Of a DNA stretch of 12,743 bases, positions 8,678 through 12,743 are shown piece by piece. Every line of letters begins with the position of its first letter. The stretch's first letter is position 1. Position numbers and translations under genes: made by a program. Origin of the DNA: an uncultured Bacteroidota bacterium. GTDB taxonomy: Bacteria > Bacteroidota > Bacteroidia > UBA7662. The DNA lies in contig CAIOCC010000022.1 of NCBI GenBank assembly GCA_903856555.1, positions 1 to 12,743 of the forward strand. Reading direction: 5' to 3'. Below the pieces are notes generated by a model, which saw only the letters and a program-made list of their open reading frames with translations, made no database searches and was not told the DNA's origin.

Positions 8678-8697
8678 CCCTCCGCCAAGCGGAAGGG
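8678..8697 (-). other. Stem-loop in the rplY-pth intergenic gap
   Basis: On the plus strand CCCTCCGC (8678-8685) pairs with GCGGAAGGG (8689-8697) around a CAA loop, with one bulged A. In the minus-strand transcript it starts about 4 bases after the rplY stop. No uridine run follows it, so it is not a classical intrinsic terminator. It may act as an mRNA processing or stability element, or partial attenuator, between rplY and pth. The pairing is seen in the sequence; the role is inference. Confidence 0.45.
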
Positions 8698-8701
8698 TGA
8701 A

Positions 8702-9280
8702 TTATTTGGAAGCCTCGGCAACAGCGCCTTTCATAGCGCGCGGTATGGTCACAGCGGCCACAGGATTGTTCGGTGCAGCCACCAAGGTAAAGCCCTCAGC
8801 AACGATGTCCTTCACACGAACAACACCACCCAACTCCATTTTGGAAATGTCCACCTTGACCGAAGACGGCATTTGGTCAGGCAAACCCTTGACCGTAATG
8901 GAACGCATACGCGATGCGAATTTTCCACCAGCACGGACCCCGGGGGATGTCCCTACGAATTCCAACGGAAGATTCAACTTAACCACCTTGGTGGAATCCA
9001 ACAACATAAAGTCGACATGGAGCATGGCGCCGTTCAATGGATGGTATTGGGCATCCTTGACAACACAGGTGTGTTTTTTGCCGTCAAGGTCAAGCATGAT
9101 TTTGAAGGTCTCAGGGGTGAATAAGACGGATTTCAAATCATAGGCATGGGCCCAGAAATGGGATTGAGAAGCCGCATTGCCGTACAATACGCAAGGAACC
9201 TTGCCTTCTGCACGCAATAGATTCGAATCAGACTTCCCTACGTTCTCTCGAAGAGAACCGCTCAAATTGATCGATTTCAT
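8702..9280 (-). CDS. rplY: 50S ribosomal protein L25 / general stress protein Ctc
   Basis: This is the 5S rRNA-binding ribosomal protein bL25 in its two-domain Ctc/TL5 form (192 residues), not the short E. coli form of about 94. The N-terminal half has the L25 pattern: MKSINLSGSLRENVGK, then SNLLRAEGKVPCVLYGN, then FKIMLDLDGKKHTCVVKDAQYHP split across residues 59-82, and HVDFMLL. The C-terminal half (from about residue 95) is the beta-rich CTC domain, with PLEFVGTSPGVRAGGK, ITVKGLPDQMPSSVKVDIS and a final VAAVTIPRAMKGAVAEASK. The start ATG at 9280 is well placed for the family. It lies 42 bases after prs in the same direction. The short gap contains a direct repeat of GGTGATG on the plus strand but no terminator, so it is very probably co-transcribed with prs. 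Confidence 0.96.
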   Translation of the reverse strand: MKSINLSGSLRENVGKSDSNLLRAEGKVPCVLYGNAASQSHFWAHAYDLKSVLFTPETFKIMLDLDGKKHTCVVKDAQYHPLNGAMLHVDFMLLDSTKVVKLNLPLEFVGTSPGVRAGGKFASRMRSITVKGLPDQMPSSVKVDISKMELGGVVRVKDIVAEGFTLVAAPNNPVAAVTIPRAMKGAVAEASK

Positions 9281-9322
9281 AGCGTTTGGATTTTGGTGAT
9301 GGGGGGTTTAGGTGATGTAAAA

Positions 9323-10300
9323 TTAATGAGATTTGACTTTGACTTCGAACAAGTGGCTGATGGATGAAAATTCGCGAACACTCCGAATGGATTGCGCAAA
9401 AAGATCGGCCACCGACAAGACTTTGATTTTGGGGGTGGATGCGCGCACCGGGATGGTGTCGGTGACCACCAATTCTGTAAGAGCGGAATCCTCAATGCGG
9501 GCAATGGCCTCCCCTGACAAGACACCGTGGGTGCATACGGCCCGCACCGAAGCGGCTCCTTTGCGCATCAATTGATCAGCGACCATCACGATGGTCCCGG
9601 CGGTATCCACCAAGTCATCAACGATGACCACGTCTTTGCCTTTGACATCCCCAATCACCTGAATCTTGGCGACAACATTGGCCCGTGCCCGCGTTTTGTC
9701 GCAGACGATGATGGGACAATCCAAGTGAGATGCAAAAAACTTAGCGCGGGCGGCAGCCCCCATATCCGGTGCAGCAATCGCAACCTGGCCCAATTGAAGG
9801 GATTTGACGTAGGGAACAAAAATGGTGCTAGCGTCCAAGTGATCAAAGGGAACATTGAAGAATCCCTGAATCTGAGGCGCATGCAAATCCATGGTCATGA
9901 CCCTGGTCACCCCGGCAGCACTGAGCATATCGGCCACCAAACGGGCCCCTATGGGCACCCGCGGTTTGTCTTTACGGTCCTGACGGGCCAAGCCAAAATA
10001 TGGAATAACGGCTGTGATGTAATGGGCAGATGCCCGCTTGCAGGCATCAATCATCAGGAGTAACTCCATCAAATGGTCCGCGGGGGCATGGGTGCTCTGC
10101 ACCAAAAAGACATCGCAACCCCGCACAGATTCGTTAAAGACGGGTTGAAATTCCCCGTCCGAGAAGCGCAAAAGGGAAGAATCCCCTAAGGGATCCCCGT
10201 AGGCCTCGGCAATGCGGCCGCCCAAGTCCAAAGTGGCCTGACCGGCAAAAATTTTCATGCCGTGGGGGGTCGGGGCAGCGTTCGCTTGGTTTGATCGCAT
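9323..10300 (-). CDS. prs: Ribose-phosphate pyrophosphokinase (PRPP synthetase)
   Basis: This enzyme makes PRPP from ribose 5-phosphate and ATP for purine, pyrimidine, NAD, histidine and tryptophan synthesis. From the ATG at 10300 it has 325 residues. Family motifs in order are KIFAGQATLDL (16-26), RFSDGEF, the flexible-loop segment PYFGLARQDRK (100-110), MTMDLHAPQIQGFF (135-148), DKTRARANVV with the catalytic-type K202 and R204, and the PRPP-binding loop VVIVDDLVDTAGTI (224-237). A second ATG at 10258 (residue 15) gives MKIFAG..., 311 residues, which fits the E. coli N-terminus (MPDMKLFAG) and its 315-residue length better. The upstream 14 residues (MRSNQANAAPTPHG) are low in complexity and could be an extension or 5' UTR. 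It is the first gene of the prs-rplY-pth cluster and has a candidate promoter just upstream. Confidence 0.96.
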   Translation of the reverse strand: MRSNQANAAPTPHGMKIFAGQATLDLGGRIAEAYGDPLGDSSLLRFSDGEFQPVFNESVRGCDVFLVQSTHAPADHLMELLLMIDACKRASAHYITAVIPYFGLARQDRKDKPRVPIGARLVADMLSAAGVTRVMTMDLHAPQIQGFFNVPFDHLDASTIFVPYVKSLQLGQVAIAAPDMGAAARAKFFASHLDCPIIVCDKTRARANVVAKIQVIGDVKGKDVVIVDDLVDTAGTIVMVADQLMRKGAASVRAVCTHGVLSGEAIARIEDSALTELVVTDTIPVRASTPKIKVLSVADLFAQSIRSVREFSSISHLFEVKVKSH

Positions 10301-10353
10301 TTTGGGGCGGTTGGAGGCGGCTCGTTGGGTTAAGCTAGGTCCTTAAGGGACGG

Positions 10354-10361
10354 CAAATATA
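10354..10361 (-). promoter_or_regulatory. Candidate Bacteroidota -7 promoter element for prs-rplY-pth
   Basis: Read on the minus strand this is TATATTTG, an exact match to the Bacteroidota -7 consensus TAnnTTTG. It lies about 54 bases before the 10300 start and would give a 5' UTR of roughly 40-50 bases. No good -33 TTTG box is found at the usual 19-21 base spacing; the nearest TTTG is 28 bases upstream. The position, between the csp terminator and prs, is what one would expect. Confidence 0.45.
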
Positions 10362-10391
10362 GGCTTTTCGAGGGGCGGATTTTTGCGTTCA

Positions 10392-10413
10392 AAAGACTAA
10401 TTTTTAAGTCTTT
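10392..10413. repeat. Inverted repeat upstream of the prs promoter
   Basis: AAAGACT (10392-10398) and AGTCTTT (10407-10413) form a perfect 7-bp inverted repeat around an 8-base AT loop. It extends by a further pair beyond a one-base bulge. It sits about 30 bases upstream of the prs -7 box and just downstream of the csp terminator. No U-run follows on either strand, so an operator or chance AT structure is as likely as a terminator. Confidence 0.35.
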
Positions 10414-10440
10414 GAGGGGGGCTGTTGGCCACTCTTTCCC

Positions 10441-10465
10441 AAAAAAAAACCGCCCCGAGGGGCGG
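10441..10465 (-). terminator. Intrinsic terminator of the cold-shock gene
   Basis: On the minus strand the transcript reads CCGCCCC-TC-GGGGCGG, a perfect GC stem, followed directly by nine uridines (the A run at 10441-10449). This is a textbook rho-independent terminator, 27 bases after the csp stop. It isolates csp from the prs cluster downstream. The nominal 2-base loop probably opens to 4 bases, with six stem pairs. Just upstream in the transcript is a direct repeat (GCGGTGGT on the plus strand at 10462-10469 and 10472-10479). Confidence 0.92.
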
Positions 10466-10492
10466 TGGTGAGCGGTGGTTGCAACGTCCGGA

Positions 10493-10690
10493 TTAATCCT
10501 GGATCAATTTGACATTCACAGCATTAAGACCTTTACGGCCTTCTTTGAGCTCAAAATTAACGCGGTCGTTTTCACGTACCTTGTCGATGAGTCCCGTAGC
10601 GTGCACAAAATATTCTGTGCCGCTGTTCTCCTCCCGGATGAAACCAAAACCTTTGGTCTGGTTGAAGAACTTTACAATTCCTTCGTTCAT
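10493..10690 (-). CDS. Cold-shock domain protein (CspA family)
   Basis: This is a 65-residue single-domain RNA/ssDNA-binding protein that would act as an RNA chaperone in the cytoplasm. It begins MNEGIVKFFNQTKGFGFI, with the RNP1 motif KGFGFI (13-18) and the RNP2-type motif YFVHA (27-31). The rest, through NDRVNFELKEGRKGLNAVNV, fits the five-stranded OB fold. The length is normal for bacterial Csp proteins (65-70). It is transcribed alone: an intrinsic terminator follows, and a divergent gene lies upstream. The leader is AT-rich (TTAAATTTTTATTAATC before the ATG), as is usual for translation starts in Bacteroidota without a Shine-Dalgarno. Whether it responds to cold or is constitutive cannot be judged from the sequence. 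Confidence 0.96.
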   Translation of the reverse strand: MNEGIVKFFNQTKGFGFIREENSGTEYFVHATGLIDKVRENDRVNFELKEGRKGLNAVNVKLIQD

Positions 10691-10712
10691 GATTAATAAA
10701 AATTTAAGGCCA

Positions 10713-10721
10713 CAAGATATA
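10713..10721 (-). promoter_or_regulatory. Possible -7 element for the cold-shock gene
   Basis: On the minus strand the sequence is TATATCTTG, close to but not an exact TAnnTTTG. It begins with the same CCTATAT context as the prs element. It lies 22 bases before the csp ATG, in the 77-base divergent gap shared with the secreted-protein gene. No -33 box was found, so this is weak. No convincing promoter for the plus-strand gene was seen in this gap. Confidence 0.25.
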
Positions 10722-10767
10722 GGTTTCTACGGGTTTTTGATTGAATTTTGATAGAAATCCTTTTATC

Positions 10768-11595
10768 ATGAAAAAAACCCCCTTTTTACTCGCTATCGCC
10801 ACCGTTGCCTTGGTCGTTTCTTTTGCCCTTGACGCACTGAACCCCCTCACCGGCAATCCAACAGGGGCTCCAGCGGGTCGTAGTGGGGGACCTGCGGAGA
10901 GCGGGGCAACGTGCGCTGCCGGTGGTTGCCACGGTCCAGCCTCCAACACGGTGATCAGCACCCTGATCAGCACCAGCCCTTCGTTGGCATCCGGTTATAT
11001 CCCCGGAGCTACGTATTCCATCACCATCACCGTTTCAGGGAGCGGTTCCAAGGGTTTTCAATTCAGTGCGCAATCCTCATCGGGCAACCCACTGGGTACG
11101 CTCACAGTCCCTGCCTCGCTTCAAATTCAGCAAAATCGTTGGGTGACCCACCGTTCCGCAGCCAGTGGATCCCCCTCAACGTGGACCTTTAACTGGGTAG
11201 CACCAGCCGCAGGTAGCGGAACCGTTGGGTTTTATGCCTGCGGTATATCGGGTCGCAACAACAGTTTGGTTCGGCAGACCTTGAGCATCCCCCAGAGCAC
11301 CGTATCGGTCAACGAAATCGCCGTGAAGAGCCAGGTCCGCTGCTGGCCGCAACCCGCTAGTAACGAAATCAACCTTGGCTGGGAGCAGCAGGCCCCGGCC
11401 AAAGCTCGCTGGGAAATCCTGACCATAGACGGCAAGTCGGCCCAGCGCTGGCCTTTCCAAAACCTGGAATCCGGATCGCTCCAAGAACGACTCGACCTAA
11501 ACGGCTTGAATTTGGCGTCCGGAACTTATTACCTACGGCTTCTGGATAACAATGGTCAAAGCCTTTTGAGGCAAAAAATCACCGTTCACCCCTAA
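10768..11595 (+). CDS. Secreted choice-of-anchor V-type protein with T9SS type A sorting domain
   Basis: This is a 275-residue protein probably exported by Sec and then carried across the outer membrane by the type IX secretion system. A signal peptide covers about residues 1-23 (MKKTPFLLAIATVALVVSFA). The mature N-terminus is Gly/Pro/Ala-rich and carries C49-AAGG-C54-H55, a CX4CH motif. A beta-sandwich region at about 77-170 (YIPGATYSITITVSG, KGFQFSAQ, WVTH, FNWVAPAAGSGTVGFYACG) matches the Bacteroidota choice-of-anchor V/Reeler-like pattern, in which a Cys-His motif often precedes the domain. The last 80 or so residues (CWPQPASNEINLGW, then LASGTYYLRLLDNNGQ, then KITVHP) are a type A T9SS C-terminal domain. 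The frame opens at 10741 with TTG, but the ATG at 10768 starts the signal peptide. It is a single gene, divergent from csp and convergent with the pseudouridine synthase. The function is unknown. Confidence 0.88.
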   Translation: MKKTPFLLAIATVALVVSFALDALNPLTGNPTGAPAGRSGGPAESGATCAAGGCHGPASNTVISTLISTSPSLASGYIPGATYSITITVSGSGSKGFQFSAQSSSGNPLGTLTVPASLQIQQNRWVTHRSAASGSPSTWTFNWVAPAAGSGTVGFYACGISGRNNSLVRQTLSIPQSTVSVNEIAVKSQVRCWPQPASNEINLGWEQQAPAKARWEILTIDGKSAQRWPFQNLESGSLQERLDLNGLNLASGTYYLRLLDNNGQSLLRQKITVHP

Positions 11596-11614
11596 AGAAT
11601 AGGACCTTCTTTAG
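11592..11614. repeat. Inverted repeat spanning two convergent stop codons
   Basis: CTAAAGAA (11592-11599) and TTCTTTAG (11607-11614) are perfect 8-bp arms around a 7-base spacer. The left arm contains the TAA stop of the secreted-protein gene and the right arm contains the TAA stop of the pseudouridine synthase on the other strand. The stem is AT-rich and no clear T-tract follows on either side, so it would be at best a weak bidirectional terminator. Confidence 0.5.
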
Positions 11615-12743
11615 AAGACTTTCTTACCGGCCTTGAGAAAGCGAACTTCCTTCTCGCTTAGGTAGCGCCAATGGCCCCGAGGTAGGTCTTTTTTGGTTAG
11701 ACCGGCATAGGAAACCCGATCCAACCGTTGAACATCGTAACCCAGGTGCTCGAAAATTCGGCGAACGATTCTGTTTTTGCCGCTGTGCAATGACAAGCCC
11801 ACCAATTTTTTGTCGCGGGGTTCGGGCCAAGCCAAGGCATCAACCCGCGCCAGTCCATCGTCCAAAGGAAGGCCTTCCAAGATTTGGGAAAAGTCCTTCT
11901 GCGACAGTGGCTTATCCAATTCAACCGCGTAAATTTTTGCTATTTCAGAGGAAGGGTGGGTTAATTTTTGAATTAAATCGCCATCGTTGGTCAATAACAA
12001 CAAACCTGTTGTGTTACGATCCAAACGACCTGCTGGAACAATACGTTCACTAGTCGCGTCTTCAACCAATTCCATCACGGTTCGGCGATTTTCGGGATCG
12101 TCCATGGTTGTGATATAATCCTTGGGTTTATTTAACAACACATAAACATAGCGCCGGAGGGTCAAGACCTCCCCGTCGTAACGAACCACATCGTCCGCGT
12201 TGACTTTGGTACCCAAAACATCGGCCACCTGTTCATTGATCGTGATCCGACCGGCACTAATCAACTCATCAGCCGTTCGCCGGGAACAAAGCCCCGAGAG
12301 GGACACATAGCGATTGACTCGCATCGGCCAAGCCAAGGCATCACTGGACTTCGCCACTTTGGGCTTGGTTCGGGGCCGGGCTTTGGGGATGGGTTCGGAA
12401 TCAGGCTCTGGAGCAAATTCTTGGGATAAATTTTGGAGTTGGAGATCATTCCACTCTGCTGCCAAGTCAAGGCCCGGCGTCCGGTCCATGTCTTCCAGGT
12501 TTTTTTTGAGTCGATCGATTCGCTGTGATTTGGGGGCGGGACGATCGGGACGGTCACCTCCAGCCGAGCGGGTTGGACGGGCCGGACGATCGGGGCGGTC
12601 ACCGTAAGACGGGCGGGCCGGACGATCTGGGCGGTCGCCGTAAGACGGACGGGCCGGACGATCTGGGCGGTCGCCAACAGACGGGCGGGCCGGACGATCA
12701 GGGCGGTCGCCGTAAGACGGACGGGCCGGACGATCAGGGCGGT
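11611..12743 (-). CDS. rRNA pseudouridine synthase (RsuA/RluB family) with repeat-rich N-terminal extension (5' end missing)
   Basis: This enzyme isomerises a specific uridine of ribosomal RNA to pseudouridine. The frame has no stop up to the right edge, so the ATG at 12489 is internal and at least 376 residues exist. From the N-terminus there are tandem Arg/Pro/Asp/Ser/Tyr repeats, a Lys/Arg linker and an acidic Pro-rich linker (EFAPEPDSEPIPKARPR). An S4 RNA-binding domain follows (MRVNRYVSLSGLCSRRTADE onward). The catalytic domain has VLLNKPKDYITT and the motif GRLDRNTTGLLLLTNDGD, whose Asp (codon 12019-12021) is the predicted nucleophile. SGKNRIVRRIFEHLGY and LPRGHWRYLSEKEV close the fold. 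The core resembles RluB (23S U2605) or RsuA; the exact target cannot be fixed. Disordered basic extensions are known on Bacteroidota members of this family. It is convergent with the secreted-protein gene, 15 bases apart. Confidence 0.92.
   Translation of the reverse strand, partial: RPDRPARPSYGDRPDRPARPSVGDRPDRPARPSYGDRPDRPARPSYGDRPDRPARPTRSAGGDRPDRPAPKSQRIDRLKKNLEDMDRTPGLDLAAEWNDLQLQNLSQEFAPEPDSEPIPKARPRTKPKVAKSSDALAWPMRVNRYVSLSGLCSRRTADELISAGRITINEQVADVLGTKVNADDVVRYDGEVLTLRRYVYVLLNKPKDYITTMDDPENRRTVMELVEDATSERIVPAGRLDRNTTGLLLLTNDGDLIQKLTHPSSEIAKIYAVELDKPLSQKDFSQILEGLPLDDGLARVDALAWPEPRDKKLVGLSLHSGKNRIVRRIFEHLGYDVQRLDRVSYAGLTKKDLPRGHWRYLSEKEVRFLKAGKKVF
12595..12743 (-). repeat. Tandem 36-bp coding repeats (12-residue Arg/Pro/Asp units)
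   Basis: Four full 36-base units (12595-12630, 12631-12666, 12667-12702, 12703-12738) and the start of a fifth run to the window edge. Each encodes a version of PARPSYGDRPDR; the third unit has Val for Tyr. The second and fourth units differ at one base, and the first and second at two. A degenerate unit with an insertion (TRSAGG) lies at about 12550-12594. The period is an exact multiple of three, so gain or loss keeps the pseudouridine synthase frame. Near identity suggests recent expansion or ongoing homogenisation. Confidence 0.93.

Noticed and set aside
8643..9143. Plus-strand frame of 166 residues opposite rplY
   Set aside because: It is opposite a clear L25/Ctc gene and has no recognisable features.
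9527..10063. Plus-strand frame of 178 residues opposite prs
   Set aside because: There is no family resemblance, and the prs motifs occupy the same bases on the other strand.
10475..10696. Plus-strand frame of 73 residues over the cold-shock gene
   Set aside because: It is fully antisense to a clear Csp domain and runs to the divergent gap with no features of its own.
10741..10767. TTG start of the secreted protein
   Set aside because: The ATG at 10768 begins a standard MKK signal peptide; the nine extra residues would spoil it.
12261..12677. Minus-strand 138-residue reading frame rich in IVRP repeats
   Set aside because: It is another frame of the same repeats, and the pseudouridine synthase frame continues through to the S4 domain and is open to the edge.
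12595..12743. A CRISPR-like array with a 36-base period
   Set aside because: The units are contiguous with no variable spacers, the period keeps the reading frame, and the translation joins directly to a pseudouridine synthase. It is a coding repeat.

Overview
The window looks like a chromosomal segment of a Bacteroidota bacterium of roughly balanced base composition. Three things point there. The protein at 10768-11595 has a type IX secretion (T9SS) type A sorting domain. An AT-rich -7 element matching TAnnTTTG lies upstream of prs. The gene starts lack clear Shine-Dalgarno sequences. The species cannot be named from the sequence. No mobile element, CRISPR array, rRNA or tRNA was recognised, and no gene-free stretch exceeds 300 bases.

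Positions 1-8067 (+ strand) hold a run of five closely packed genes. The first three form a complete tripartite RND efflux system: a TolC-type outer membrane channel (5' end cut by the window edge), a lipoprotein periplasmic adaptor, and a 1135-residue inner-membrane RND pump. The adaptor and pump genes overlap by 4 bases. After 23 bases comes an M3-family oligoendopeptidase F-like metallopeptidase. It overlaps by 26 bases a small fumarylacetoacetate-hydrolase-fold enzyme that closely resembles mitochondrial FAHD1 (acylpyruvase/oxaloacetate decarboxylase).

Positions 8064-10690 (- strand) hold the housekeeping cluster prs - rplY - pth (PRPP synthetase, ribosomal protein L25/Ctc, peptidyl-tRNA hydrolase). 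pth ends tail to tail with the FAH gene, and the two stop codons share a TTAA tetranucleotide. Upstream of prs, also on the minus strand, lies a cold-shock-domain gene with its own strong intrinsic terminator, so it is probably a separate unit.

Positions 10768-12743 hold a secreted T9SS-sorted protein of the choice-of-anchor V type, with a cysteine-histidine motif (CX4CH) near its mature N-terminus. Convergent to it is a 23S/16S rRNA pseudouridine synthase of the RsuA/RluB family. Its reading frame runs off the right edge through an N-terminal extension made of near-identical 12-residue Arg/Pro/Asp repeats (36-bp DNA repeats). An inverted repeat containing both stop codons lies between these two genes.

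Most of the window is ordinary core genome. The features most worth a second look are the CX4CH secreted protein, the young 36-bp coding repeat of the pseudouridine synthase, the extra membrane hairpin in the RND pump, and the coupling of a peptidase and an acylpyruvase-like enzyme behind an efflux operon. None amounts to a clearly new system.
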